From: Cordylochernes scorpioides
Lineage: Eukaryota > Arthropoda > Arachnida > Pseudoscorpiones > Chernetidae
Assembly: GCA_030710605.1 (NCBI GenBank)
Contig: CP092865.1
Coordinates: forward strand, 26,786,947-26,850,946
Reading direction: 5' to 3'
Length of the DNA: 64,000 nucleotides
Shown piece after piece: positions 10,122 to 21,639 of this stretch. The notes under the pieces are model-generated. The model was not told where the DNA came from. It ran no database searches and was given only the letters and a program-made list of their open reading frames with translations. A program made the translations under genes and the position numbers. Within the stretch, counting starts at the first letter, position 1, and the number at the start of each line of letters is the position of its first letter.

Positions 10122-10925
10122 CAGAATAATTTTTATCTCTTCGAAATATTAAAGAATCCAAAGATATGGGCAATATCATATTCTGACCATAGTAATAGCG
10201 AATCTTATACCAGGATCAAGTCTCATAATAGTTAACAATGAGTCAATATATCAGAATTAGTTACCATAGTGAGATTTGACAAAGACATGAGAGGTGTGTG
10301 TACCTAACTGCTAGAGGACCCCTATCTTAACTCGTATTTGTAGTTTATTCCATGTTGTATCCATGGCAACGCGCAATCACTTGTATTAGATCGTTCAAAA
10401 CATCACATGTTTACATCAATTATGTATAGGGAGAGGTGATAAAAATATAAATAGAGATATGAGGAATATTTACATATTAAATGTGTCGTAAACATAAATA
10501 ATTAACGGATAACTAAAGGCAGATTGGAATTTATTGTCATAGCTAAGAACAAAACATAGAGAAGTAGAATGGATAGATTTGAGCAATAGTTATTTCTATT
10601 CCCATATAGAGAGCTGAGATGTATAATCAATAGAATGGATCGTCCCGACTCTGTAGTCGCTACAGTCGGTGGATGTTTTTATAGCCAGAGGTACACGCTA
10701 GGGGGGCTTTCAATAAGGAATGAAGTTTATATTACTTACTACCCTATGTCAACAAGGTTATATCTGAGATTGCTATAGCAGGGAAGCCCCCAGGAGATCC
10801 TTGGAACGGTGCCAGGACCAAATTAAAGTGCAGCTAAAATGGTCTGGAAGCTTTGATTGATGGATTCACCTGGGTAATTTAGCTGCTCTGATACGGTCTT
10901 CTCAACTTGTTACTTCCTTGTCACA
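10122..10925. other. Unassigned stretch
   Basis: No gene or repeat family recognised. Around 10660-10870 composition is nearer balanced, but frames are closed. Confidence 0.45.
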
Positions 10926-10929
10926 CTGT

Positions 10930-12260
10930 CTATTTGTAGGTCTCATTAGCTGTCTGTTTGTTTGTCTCGTTATCTGTTTGTGTGTTTACCTATCTCCCAG
11001 CTATGTGCTTATCTGTTAAAATGTCTACCTGTCTATATATTGATGTGTTTGTCTATTAAATTGTCTATCTGTATGTGTATTTACCTGTTCGGCTATTTAT
11101 TTGTCTGTTAAATTTTCTATCTGTATGTGTATTTATCTATTTGGGTATGTGTTTGTCTGTTAAAATGTCTAACTGTATGTATATTTACACCTATTGGGCT
11201 ATATATTGTGTTTGTCTGTTGTTTTGTCAATTTTCCTGTGTATTTATATAATATAATCGGGACTTTTGGGTGATGGTTTGATTTGGTTGTCGTAAGTAGT
11301 AGTAGTAGTAAGACCCTGTGGACTTACTTGGTGGTTGATGTGGGCGCAGTCGTTTTGGCGGAAATGGTAACGTTTTCTCACAGGGGAAAATAACGAGACA
11401 GGATACAGGATTGGATTGAGAAATAGGCTAGCGATCAAGGGAGAGAGGGGTTAGACTATTGACGTATTGGACTGATGGCTAGATTATTCACATTTTGAGA
11501 TTAGACTTATCTGGATGATGAAAAGGGCTTAAGCGTACTGCTTGCTGTGTTGTCCCGCTCTTGACTCCTTGCAATGGTGTCGAGCTCCTAACTGATTAAC
11601 TTGAGTCCGAGATTAAACTCGTTAACTCTTCAGTGCTCTCATTGGATGATTCTCGTCTCGTGGCGGTCTCTGATTGGATCTTAGCTAGTCCTGCTGGACT
11701 CTGATTGGATCTTAGCTAGTCCTTTGTCTTTGTCATGTTTTAACATGCTCCCGGAAGAAGAAGGTTTTTGAACTCAGTTTTATTAGTTCCTGGGTAATAA
11801 CTTTTGCTTCCTGGATAATGAAAACCTGTTAATGATTGTTTCTTCTCTGATGGCCTTTCTCCCAGATTCGCTAGGCCTAACCTTTATTAAAATCTTTAGA
11901 TCATACATTGCATATATATTGTGGTGGGGTTACATCTAGTTATATACAAATTATGACATTTATATATTTGGCTACGTGTTTGTCTGTTAAGATGTCTATT
12001 TGTCTGTATTTGTTTTCGTATATTTATATATTTTTAAATGTTTTTTATTAAATTATTTATCTATGTGCATTGTCTGTGTATTTATATATTTGTTTTGTGT
12101 TTTTTAGTTGAATTGCATATATATGTGCATTTGTCTGTGTATTCATCTATTTGGCTATAGGTTTGTCTGTCGAATTGTTCTATATATCTCTCTGTTATCG
12201 TATGTTTCTATTCACCTATTTATTCAACTATCCTTTTGTCAATTCGTCTATTTAGATTGT
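10930..12260. repeat. TTTGTCTGTTAAA minisatellite split by about 700 bp of other DNA
   Basis: 10930-11235 consists of diverged units of about 50 bp built on TTTGTCTGTTAAAATGTCT and ATCTGTATGTGTATTTA, often with TTTGGCTATGTG. The same units resume at 11940-12260. Between them, 11245-11935 is different: near-balanced composition, a (GTA)n run at about 11296 and a tandem CTGATTGGATCTTAGCTAGT pair near 11680-11720. On the minus strand it begins TGTAACCCCACCACAATATA and holds AATAAA, so it may be a decayed LTR or another insertion; no target duplication found. Confidence 0.5.
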
Positions 12261-12673
12261 CTATTTTTAAAAATATTTATGAGGGAGATAGAGAGATTAA
12301 AATATTTCAAGATGTGTCATTCATTACAAACTCCATTTATCACAATATTAGAGAACGACTCTTAATTCAATGCAATCAGTGATCTTGATAGCAACATGTG
12401 AGTACATCAAAGGATGTCGATAGCTGACCAATGGTACCACCAGTAACCACGTGACTAAATATTTCAGGTCATCTGATTGGCTGACGACGGCTGCTCTATG
12501 ATTGACACGGTCTACTCCATTATTCACACCACTTCCGGTTTTCTGGGTCACTACTCTTGATTCTTTGACAATTCCTCCAGGTGAGGGCATCACCCTCTAA
12601 ACTCTCCATTGATATATATTTTTGGTGGTTTCTCTTTATATACATAATTACACGAGATAACGTTTATAATATA

Positions 12674-13166
12674 CTAGCGGACGTACCCGGCTTCGCCCGG
12701 GTTTTACCCGAGTAAAGGTTTGTCTAACGAATCTCTCGATAAAGTGAACATTTTTTCCCGGTCCCTTGAAAAAGACTCGATAAGTTGAATAAAATCATTA
12801 TTAATTGGTTCCCTCGGTAATTGGAAGTTAAAGGAATAGTATCTTGCCTTGGAATTGTATCATTATTCTTGTCTCAAAGAAATTGCCGTGTCATTCTGAA
12901 TTTGTCTTTCCTAATTTTCTACATTACAAAATCATTGTATCATCATGATAATATTTAGAGCAGATTGTTGAATTATAACAGATAAATTAGAATATTTATC
13001 TTGATTATTTCTAGGCGAAAAGTTATTTCAAAAATTTTATTTGCTAGAAACCTTCCCAGTACTATACTAAATAACTTCCCAAAGTTTCATGGCGTTCCAA
13101 TGAGTGGTTTGGTCAGGCATAAAGGACAAACAGACACACACACATACATTCATTTTTATATATATA
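12674..13166 (-). mobile_element. Non-autonomous Helitron
   Basis: On the minus strand the 3' end is ACCCGGGCGAAGCCGGGT, a GC-rich hairpin, then ACGTCCG and CTAG (12677-12674), followed by T as required for A/T insertion. The 5' end is TATATATATAAAAATGAATG near 13150-13165, the initial TC being lost. The interior carries family E-like sequence (GAATTGTATCATTATTCTTG, AATTGCCGTGTCATTCTGAA). No Rep/helicase ORF. Confidence 0.75.
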
Positions 13167-14019
13167 CTAGCGGATGTGTACCCGGCTTCGCCCGGGTTTT
13201 ATCCGAGTGAAAGTTTGACTAACGAATATTATATATTATGAAGTATAATAAACAATGCTAAAGATTAGTTTTAATTATTAATCAAGATTGTGTGTGAATA
13301 TGTGAGAAAGATGTAATATCGTTGTTGTTTTCTTGGCCGACTGTTTTACATATGGTGTTATCTTAAAATTGCTTGTTTTGAATATTTTTTTAGATTGAGT
13401 TGAATGAATTGCTGATTTTTTTTTGTATTTATATATAAATAAAATTAACTCTTGAATTTTTTTTTGTATTTTATCGATAATAGCAAAGTTATGTATTTTA
13501 AAGTTAGGAAAAATATTTTGATGTTAAGCAAAACCTGCTCCATCTCGTTTTACATAAATGTTGAAAATTTGGTCGAAATTGATGCATTGTAACGAAAGTT
13601 TTTAGCGAACACCACTTATGAAATTTCCATTTATATAGAAGATTGCATTTTATTAATATAGATATAATATAAATGAGTTTTAAAAATTGTTTTAAAAAAA
13701 TGCATCAGCCGGAAATCGAACCCTGGCCGCCCGCGTGGCAGGCGAGCATTCTACCACTGAACCACCGATGCTTTAAAAAAATCAAATTCATTTATCGTCG
13801 CGACCAGTGCTGCGCCCTAGCGGTAAAAGACTGGAACTAACGCTTTTTGGTTTTTTATTTTTAAAAAAAAGCACATTAACTTTTTTAGTTTTTTGAATAG
13901 CCTATATGTTAAACGAAATCTTCAGCTACCTACATGCGAAATTCCATAATGATTGAGTCAGTAGATTTTGCGTGATGCGATAACAAACATCGATTTCGCA
14001 TTTCATTTTTATATATATA
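13167..14019 (-). mobile_element. Non-autonomous Helitron carrying a tRNA-Gly copy
   Basis: The 3' end on the minus strand is the CCCGGGCGAAGCCGGG hairpin plus CTAG (13170-13167), abutting the 5' end of the neighbouring Helitron. The 5' end is approximated by TATATATATAAAAATGAAAT near 14019. Internally it holds a 71-base tRNA-Gly(GCC) sequence. No protein. Confidence 0.6.
13701..13771 (-). tRNA. tRNA-Gly(GCC) copy, near-intact
   Basis: 71 bases, the normal length. The acceptor stem GCATCGG/CTGATGC pairs fully with one G-T. The D arm GTTCAGTGGTAGAAT is canonical, and the anticodon loop CTGCCAC with anticodon GCC sits on an intact 5-bp stem. The B box GGTTCGATTTC differs slightly from consensus, and the T stem (CAGGG/TCCGG) has one A-G mismatch. 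A T-run follows at the 3' end. Its position inside a Helitron and a diverged second copy at 22379-22449 suggest a mobile copy rather than the main cellular gene; function uncertain. Confidence 0.8.
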
Positions 14020-14269
14020 AGGAAGGATAAATAATATTTAGGTATGAGGAACCTTTCGTTAATGGCAGCTTCGCCAATTCAGAGCTAAATGTGAAGGCAA
14101 ACATTTTGCCAACTTCATATCTTATATGGAAAAGTACGAAAAGAATTACAAGCTTTTCTATACTATTATTTAAAAAACGATGCGCTTATTTTCAAGTGTG
14201 TCAATATTATTCTCTCTATTTCGATTATCGTTATTATTAATATATATAATCAATACACAGTTTCAGGGA

Positions 14270-14400
14270 TATACAATCTTCCAATATAACAGTAGAGCTC
14301 TGAAAAGTGGCATAGTAGATTAAATTGGCGAAACCTCTTGAAGGATTCGCTATTGATGAGCAAGAAGGCCTTCCTACAATATTTTCATAGCAGTAAGAAA
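14270..14400 (-). repeat. Family A fragment
   Basis: Has AGAGCTCTGAAAAGTGG, AGATTAAATTGGCGAAACC, GATTCGCTATTGATGAGCAA and CATAGCAGTAAG in family order; the central block is diverged. Confidence 0.65.
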
Positions 14401-14664
14401 AGCAAAAAGCTTGTTTTATTTGAAAAATAAAAAACAACTTGATAATTGTATTTCGTATATACAACTTTATATCTAACGCGATATACTTAAACAAATAATA
14501 GACAATCTGGAAGGGGGTTGTCACACCAAGTTACTTAGTTGAAAACCTCATTTACATAGAAAGAAAAAGTTGCATAAGGTTTTCTTCATAAGATGGGTGT
14601 CATCTTGTGTGTGTGGAAAGGAATATATTTGTAATTAAGAAAGACCAAATTGATTTCGTTTATT

Positions 14665-14900
14665 AAACAATATATAAAATCAACAAACAGTCCAGTGCCA
14701 GGTTCCTTCAGTTATTTTCATTTCTTTAGCTTTCGGCGGGGCAACATGCCCTTCATCAGAAGAACTAGAAGTATAACTTCCAGCTAACCATACACTTCCA
14801 AGTCATACTTCTCCTGTTGAAGGGCATATTGGCCCCCGAAAGCGAGAGAAATAAAAATAGTTAAAGAAACCTGACCCTGGATTGTTGATTTATTATATTG
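14665..14900. mobile_element. Family D inverted-repeat element with hammerhead-like core
   Basis: Arms run from AAATCAACAAACAGTCC and CCAGTGCCAGGTTCC to their diverged complements ending GGATTGTTGATTTATTATAT. The inner parts carry GAAAGCTAAAGAAAT and a 5-bp hairpin GGGCA/TGCCC. On the minus strand at 14759-14728 the order is CUGAUGA, hairpin, a 3-4 base insertion, GAAAGCU. The right arm has CTGTTGAAGGGCATATTGG in place of CTGATGA. Confidence 0.65.
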
Positions 14901-14954
14901 TAAGGGCATGAATAATTGTTGAGATAAGTTTTTATTTGCTTGTAAAGGACTACG

Positions 14955-15250
14955 AGTATATTTATGATATTGTTTTGCAGTCGTGGAATCTTAGAAAAGA
15001 TAATAAAGAAACTTCAAATCACAATTTGTTTTAATTGTGCTAATGAAAGAATTAAAGAACAAATACCTGATTTGAGGCGTAAGGAAGAAAATAAAAGATT
15101 AAATATTTACATATGTACAAAAAGATTTGAGCCGGCCAACGGGAAAGAGAATATGGTTTTACAGGGTGACGGGGAACAGGAAACAACAACAATGGGTTTA
15201 TAAAGGGACATCTGGTGGTCGACTTAACAGAGTAGTTTTTGTTCTAAAAA
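14955..15250 (+). repeat. Family H copy, uninterrupted
   Basis: Contains TTGCAGTCGTGGAATC, TTTGAGGCGTAAGGAAGAAA, GCCGGCCAACGGGAAA, AAACAACAACAATGGGTTTA and GACATCTGGTGGTCGACTTA. It is the uninterrupted counterpart of the Helitron-split copy at 60555-61450. A 79-codon ORF across it is not conserved in the 26 kb copy and is not credited. Confidence 0.65.
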
Positions 15251-15299
15251 TTATCATTTTAAAATAAAATAATTTTTATATATTATATATTTTTTTCCA

Positions 15300-15605
15300 A
15301 TGTTTTTTAGATGTGTCAAGCGTATTTACGCAAGTTTGGCCTTAAATACCCATTTCTTGGTTTCTCAAGAAGCCTCTGAGACCAAAAATCTTTTTGATCG
15401 CAGTGGTACAGCCTACTCTACCCTGACGAGCGCCAACAGCGCAAAACGCGTTCGTGGATGGCTTTTCTTGATTTATCAATAAATTGGGTTGGCCAAATGT
15501 CAGGGAACAGGCTAAATCAATGTTTAGTTGATTTCTGGTCCACCAGATGGAGCTCTGCCTACTGAAAAGCACATGTGCTCCTGGTCAGAATATGCCTTTT
15601 TTATT
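15300..15605 (+). mobile_element. Family B2 element
   Basis: Near 15408-15440 it reads CUGACGA, stem GCGC/GCGC with loop CAACA, then AAAA where a hammerhead needs GAAA, then CGCGUUCGUGG. This is followed by CTTTTCTTGATTTATCAATA, AATTGGGTTGGCCAAAT, TGGTCCACCAGATGGAGC and the CTCCTGGTCAGAATATGCC terminus. Overlapping ORFs on both strands are by-products. Confidence 0.65.
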
Positions 15606-16179
15606 TTTAATATACATATATATATGTACCATTTTGGGGTATATGTTTATATATAGACGGTTAGAGATAATAAATCCTTCCATAGCGATCAATTCTCAGT
15701 GTTTCCATGTCATTATTAGATAATTGGAGGAACCAACCATCTAATTATTTATTATCTAGGATAAGATAGAGAGAATTAAACTAACCAGGTTTTTACTATC
15801 ACAACAAGGAGTTAATAGATTGGGGTGGTAAACACGCGAGGCTGAAATTTACTGGAATTTTGCTCCATTTTTTCAGAAGATGACTCAGCTAACATTGGAG
15901 GAGAGAGGATTGAATGGATGACGTAGTGTCACCCACGTATACACCAGAGAAAGGAAAAACTCATGAATATTTAAAAGGAGAGTTTAAAATTATTATATTA
16001 ATAGCAATACAGAAAACCTAACAGCAATAATATTAAAAAATGGAATTTATTCACCTTAAAATTAAATGTTATCCTTTTATATATGTACCAAAATTGAGAG
16101 AGATATCTCTGCCTTTAAATATACATTAAAACATTGCATCTTTTCTTCACCCGAGTAAAAAACGTATTTTTATATTTTA

Positions 16180-16592
16180 ATTTTGACGGGAGAGGCGACC
16201 CTTATCTCTTTAGATCAATATCCTCCCGGCAAAATTTCCATAGATATCTATATATATAAAATTGAATGTCTGTCTGTTTGTTTGTTTGTTTGTACTCTTT
16301 AGATTCAAAAACCATACATCCAATCGCCGTGAAATTTTGGGAAATTATTAGGTATATCACCGGGAAGGTTTTTCAAAAATAATTTCATGAATATCTTGAA
16401 TATCCTTAGAGTTACTTGCAGATTTGTAGATTTAACTCGCAAGCAGCGCCCCCATTGTGACGATGATAACAAGTTTTCTTATCACTAAGTTTGTTATCTT
16501 AAACATTATTTATCAAAAGTAAGATTATCTCAGGATGACACGGCAATGTGACACGGGAAAAAATGTTCACTAGATAAAACTATGATTTTCTA
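16180..16592 (+). mobile_element. Family F tail next to a truncated Helitron 5' end
   Basis: 16180-16245 matches the family F end (TTGACGGGAGAGGCGACCC, then CCTCCCGGCAAAAT). At 16247 a Helitron 5' end begins, TCTATATATATAAAATTGAA after an A, with TGTCTGTCTGTTTG. It matches 17643-17960 almost base for base, then jumps by internal deletion to GGGAAAAAATGTTCACTAGA and enters the minisatellite. No hairpin/CTAG 3' end of its own is seen. Confidence 0.7.
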
Positions 16593-17642
16593 TATGATAT
16601 AAAAAGCCAACAATGAAGAGTGAATGTAATATAAAAAGCCAACAATGAAGAATGAATGTAAGATAAAAAGCCAACAATGAAGAGTGAATGTAATATAAAA
16701 AGCCAACAATGAAGAATGAATGTAAGATAAAAAGCCAACAATGAAGAGTGAATGTAAGATAAAAAGCCAACAATGAATAGTAAATGTAATATAAAAAGCC
16801 AACAATGAAGAATGAATGTAAGATAAAAAGCCAACAATGAAGATAAATATAATATAAAAAGCCAACAATGAAAAATGAATGTAAGATAAAAAGCCAACAA
16901 TGAAGAGTAAATATAATATAAAAAGCCAACAATGAAGAGTGAATGTAAGATAAAAAGCCAACAATGAAGAGTAAATGTAATATAAAAAGCCAACAGAGTG
17001 AATGTAAGATAAAAAGCCAACAATGAAGAGTGAATGTAATATAAAAAGCCAACAATGAAGAATGAATGTAAGATAAAAAGCCAACAATGAAGAGTGAATG
17101 TAATATAAAAAGCCAACAATGAAGAATGAATGTAAGATAAAAAGCCAACAATGAAGAGTAAATGTAATATAAAAAGCCAACAATGAAGAATGAATGTAAG
17201 ATAAAAAGCCAACAAAGAAGAGTAAATATAATATAAAAAGCCAACAATGAAGAGTGAATGTAAGATAAAAAGCCAACAATGAAGAGTAAATGTAAGATAA
17301 AAAGCCAACAATGAAGAGTGAATGTAATATAAAAAGACAACAATGAAGAATGAATGTAAGATAAAAAGCCAACAATGAAGAATGAATGTAAGATAAAAAG
17401 CCAACAATGAAGAGTGAATGTAATATAAAAAGCCAACAATGAAGAATGAATGTAAGATAAAAAGCCAACAATGAAGAGTGAATGTAAGATAAAAAGCCAA
17501 CAATGAAGAGTAAATGTAATATAAAAAGCCAACAATGAAGAATGAATGTAAGATAAAAAGCCAACAATGAAGAGTAAATATAATATATAAAGCCAACAAT
17601 GAAGAGTGAATGTAAGATAAAAAGCCAACAATGAAGAGTAAA
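16593..17642. repeat. 32-bp minisatellite, about 32 copies
   Basis: The unit ATAAAAAGCCAACAATGAAG plus AGTGAATGTAAT is 32 bp. Units alternate between GAGTGAATG/GAATGAATG/GAGTAAATG variants, and AATAT/AAGAT. One unit near 16995 is shortened by deletion. The minus strand lacks stop codons in all three frames because the unit lacks them and 32 is not a multiple of 3, giving long hydrophobic ORFs that are artefacts. Confidence 0.95.
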
Positions 17643-18328
17643 TCTATATATATAAAATTGAATGTCTGTCTGTCTGTTTGTTTGTTTGTTTGTACTCTAT
17701 AGATTCAAAAACCATACATCCAATCGCCGTGAAATTTTGGGATATTATTAGGTATATCACCGGGAAGGTTTTTGAAAAATAATTTCATGAATATCTTGAA
17801 TAACCTTAGAGTTACTTGCAGATTTGTAGATTTAACTCGCAAGCAGCGCCCCCATTGTGACGATGATAACAAGTTTTCTTATCACTAAGTTTGTTATCTT
17901 AAATATTATTTATCAAAAGTAAGATTATCTCAGGATGACACGGCAATTTATTTGCGACAAGAATAATGATACAATTCCAAGGCGAAGATACTATTCCTTT
18001 AACTTCCAATTACCGAGGGAACCAATTAATATTGATTTTATTCAACTTATCGAGTATTTCTCAAGGGACCGGGAAAAAATGTTCACTAGATAAAACTATG
18101 ATTTTCTAATGAAGAAAATTAGGAAAGACAAAATTCAGGATGACAAGGCACACAGGGACCGGGAAAAAATGTTCACTTTATCGAGAGATTCAAATTTACG
18201 AGTTTCAAATTATCAAAATATATATTTTTTATTTTTTTAATAAGTTTTTAGAGAATTGTTTTAACAAATGTTCGTTAGACAAATATTCACTCGGGTAAAA
18301 CCCGGGCGAAGCCGGGCGGGTCCGCTAG
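17643..18328 (+). mobile_element. Complete non-autonomous Helitron, 686 bp
   Basis: 5' end TCTATATATATAAAATTGAA after A at 17642. The 3' end is ACCCGGGCGAAGCCGGGC (hairpin), then GGGTCCGCTAG ending at 18328, followed by T. These are the Helitron hallmarks: 5'-TC, 3' hairpin near CTRR, A/T target. Interior matches the 12674 element in inverse orientation. No coding capacity. Confidence 0.85.
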
Positions 18329-18400
18329 TATTTATATATTTTATATTTTCAAAAACGTAAAACTATTTTTTAAACAGATTTAAAACAGTTGCAATAGTTT

Positions 18401-18560
18401 GTTGATATTAACCAAAAGTCCGAGAGGCCATATATATTGTGATAAAGCAATAATTTATTACATTCTTTTTGATTTATTTAATTGATAATTAAAATATAAA
18501 GGAATAAATTATTTCTTTGTCACAATATATATGACCTCTTGGACTTGTGTTTAATATCAA
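18401..18560. repeat. Inverted repeat with about 58-bp arms
   Basis: Left arm TTGATATTAACCAAAAGTCC followed by GAGAGGCCATATATATTGTG pairs with right arm CACAATATATATGACCTCTT then GGACTTGTGTTTAATATCAA, with a 43-base spacer. A related right arm lies near 47755-47800. Foldback element of unknown family. Confidence 0.7.
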
Positions 18561-18564
18561 GTTG

Positions 18565-20360
18565 CTAGTGAAATGATCAACACAATCCAACAAAAGAGAA
18601 GGTATAAAACTAATGCAACAACACCACTCAAAATTCCAAGCAGACTAACAGCACCACGTTGTGTGTTCGCTCTATTTTCCCAAAGTCCTACCTCAAAACT
18701 TAAATTGACAACATTCCTTACTAACCGCCGTCACCCTTTTTTTTAGCCTCGGAAACATTTTTTTTTTACCAGGGCCTTTTTTTCCTATTTATTTTTATAA
18801 GAAAAAAGGCTTTTACATTTCATTTCAACGTCTTTAACCTTTTTAAAAGTTCCAAATGAATATTCAGAATACAGAAAAAAAAAAGTAAGAAAGTGTTTTA
18901 AAATTAAATTCAGTATGTAAGAAAATATTTGCACACAAATACAGCTGGAGTTTTATAAAAGTTTAGTTAAGCACACACAATGTTTTAGTAGTTGTGCCAA
19001 ACATTAATTTTAACTACTATTTTATTGTTAGGATTGTTTTTTAACTATTACAAAAAGTAAAAAACTCGTAATATATAGAGAGAATGTAATGATTTATATT
19101 AGTTATATATTATAATATAAATATATTTTTTTGTGTTATCTCTCATATAAAATCAAATTTTTATAAGGAATTTAATGTTTGTCTTTTCTCTTTTCTTTAT
19201 ATATTTAACAATGATAATACAAGTGCTTGTAAATAGAAGATAATATTTTATAATTGAATAATAATTTAGGCATTTCTGTGTGTTTATTCATAAAATATTA
19301 CTTTAAATATTAATTTATATCTGAAGTATTATCATAAAATATTCAAATTATTAATATCAATTGATACTGAAAATAATTTATAATTTACACTTTATTATAT
19401 TTCTCAGAGAAACATATATTCCTATTTTGAAACATATTTGACCAAATAGATGGCCATCAAAAAAAAATTTAATATAAGATAACCAACTATATATATATAT
19501 TTTCTATACAACATGTTAAAAGAAAACACAAAAATGACAAGCCTTAAAATCTAATATTCATTTTTTTAAACACAACATCATCATCAATTTTCATAATTAA
19601 AATCTACAGTCTGCAATGATTTAAAAATTGAAAGAGAGCATGTCTCATCAGAAGTGAATCCTCCCAGAAATTTGGCCAGTTTAATTTATTATTTAAAGTA
19701 AAGTTTGCGAAAGGAATTGAAAATATATTTTTCACAATTAGTATATTTTAAATTTAAGTGCATGTTTTCTAAAACGAAAGGACTATTGAAAAGCGATGTT
19801 CGCTTGAAAGCTCGCATTTCAAATAAAAAATATATACTTATTGTAACAAGCTATTTATATTTTTAGTTTGCCACAAATTTGACAATATAAAACCGATCTG
19901 TATACCCTTGTTTGGGCAATGGCGCTCATCATTACAAGTCAACTTTAATGGATTTACTGAAATAGAGAGACTTCTTTTATTTTCCAATGAATACCATTCT
20001 CCTGAACTTTTACCATATATGTTGGTTATATCAAATATCCTCCAAGTAAAATATCTTCAAAGAAATAAATTGTCTGAAGATTCCTTTTGAAATGTACTTC
20101 TACTGGTTTTGTGCATCAAACAAAAGTCTTGAAGACAACAACTTCGGTATTTGGGGAAGAATCGGTAAAAGATCTGAGAATACGTATTAATCAAATAGCA
20201 ATAAATATTCGTTTTTGTTAATATTTCTAGATATAAGTGGCAGTTGAATCCTCACTTAGATAAAGGAAGATAGCTTCCCACATTATATAAAGAAGAATTA
20301 TATTGTAGCAAAGTATTTATTATATTTTATATACAAATTGTTAATTTCGATAATTTTATT
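18565..20360. other. AT-rich stretch with a family A fragment and a family F-like fragment
   Basis: Family A core traces at 19625-19690 (CATGTCTCATCAGAAGTGAA). Near 19885-19935, CTGTATACCC, TTTGGGC and GCGCTCATCAT follow the order of the family F ribozyme-like segment, but heavily diverged. The rest has no recognised feature. Confidence 0.4.
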
Positions 20361-20364
20361 ATTT

Positions 20365-20690
20365 ATATTTTGCTACTCTCTAGAAACTTCCCCTATTGGT
20401 TATCATCAATCTTATAAATGTTGATTTTGTTTTTGCCTTAAATAAACTGCCGTTTCATTCTGAAGTTCCTGATTTTCTACGTTACAATATGATAGAGACA
20501 CCAAGGCGACAGACAAAGTGGTGAACAAAGCCAATTGGGAATATTGGGAGAACCAGGTAGATGCCAGGCAGCAACAACTGCCCAATATATTGACTACTGC
20601 TATTATCTGTTTAGGCCCATCGTGGAGACCCTAATTGGGCCTTTTCTGTCCAACACTCTGTAAATAATCCTCGTGGAATAATGTGACTTA
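20365..20690 (+). repeat. Family E fragment and possible LINE-tail remnant
   Basis: 20365-20490 carries reverse-oriented family E sequence (TTTTGCTACTCTCTAG, AACTGCCGTTTCATTCTGAA, TTTTCTACGTTACAATATG). At 20495-20665 one frame reads DTKATDKVVNKANWEYW and then QQLPNILTTAIICLGPSWRP before a stop. This resembles a LINE 3' tail, but I cannot name the family. Confidence 0.35.
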
Positions 20691-20856
20691 TAAATAGAGC
20701 ACAGTACTTATCTCCTATTTCTTTTTTATCCTCTATACAGTAGTTATGTTCTGTTTACTGCCTACATTCTATATATAGTATGGCAGATTAAAGAATATTA
20801 TTCAATAAATGTTTTTAAGAGATTATATATAAATATATATATTCTCTAAATGCATT

Positions 20857-21320
20857 CGTTTAGTAAGGGCAGTAGAAATTGTTTATTTTCAAAAAAATCT
20901 TACGCCTTTAAAATAGTTTCGAATTTTGATAACAGATGGCGCGCTAGTGCATCATATTATAAATGTTTTAATAAATGAAACAATTTGATATTTGCGGAAG
21001 AGCGATTGCTCGAAGCATGTTATATATTTATAAATGTATGTAATTCTACTGTCCTAAAAGCCTATGGCCATAGTTCTTCTAAAATACCCATTTCAAGAGT
21101 CTATCAACAGTATCACTATAAAAGGAAGTTCCAAAAATGCAATATAACAGCGGTATGGTAGATTTAACTGGCGAAACCGCTGGGAGGGTTCACCACTGAT
21201 GACCCAAGCCCTCCCATTAATTTTTCCATTGCAGTAAGGGCAGTAGAAATTGTTTATTTTCAAAAAGAATCTTACGCCTTTAAAATAGTTTCGAATTTTG
21301 ATAACAGATAGCGCGCATTC
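20857..21320. repeat. Two family A copies, one with TIR-to-TIR core
   Basis: 20857-20960 is an outer arm (AAGGGCAGTAGAAATTG then TTTCGAATTTTGATAACAG). 21045-21320 runs from TTCTACTGTCCTAAAAGCC through GCGAAACCGCTGGGAGGG and CACCACTGATGACCCAAGCC to GCAGTAAGGGCAGTAGAAA, then a second outer arm nearly identical to the first. Confidence 0.7.
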
Positions 21321-21639
21321 GTATATATGTTTATAACAATATATATGATCTCTTATATATATAGTCTTTCACTATACTTAATCTGTCACACAATGAGAAG
21401 AAAGAGGAATATTTTCCGATAGCTTCTCACTTTACAAAAGGTAAAAATAAAATAATAAGCATATAACATATCCTTTAATGGTATAGTTTAATAATAACAT
21501 ATCCTTTAATGGTATAGTTTAATTACACACACAGCTTTATTTACGCAAAGTTGCGGGAGAAAAGTATTCATAGGCATTTCTCCTTTTTAAACAGGCTTTT
21601 TTAAAAATACATTTCGTTTATCACCCCAGTAAAACACTT

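Noticed and set aside
11244-11438. 64-codon minus-strand ORF in the minisatellite interruption
   Set aside because: The run of threonines reflects a (GTA)n microsatellite; no LTR-element protein motif could be recognised.
15300-15572. Opposing ORFs of 60 and 76 codons
   Set aside because: Both lie in a family B2 element whose other copies do not keep the frames.
16570-17631. Three overlapping minus-strand ORFs of 325-353 codons, hydrophobic and repetitive
   Set aside because: They are translations of the 32-bp minisatellite. The unit contains no stop on that strand and cycles through all frames, so all three frames stay open without selection.
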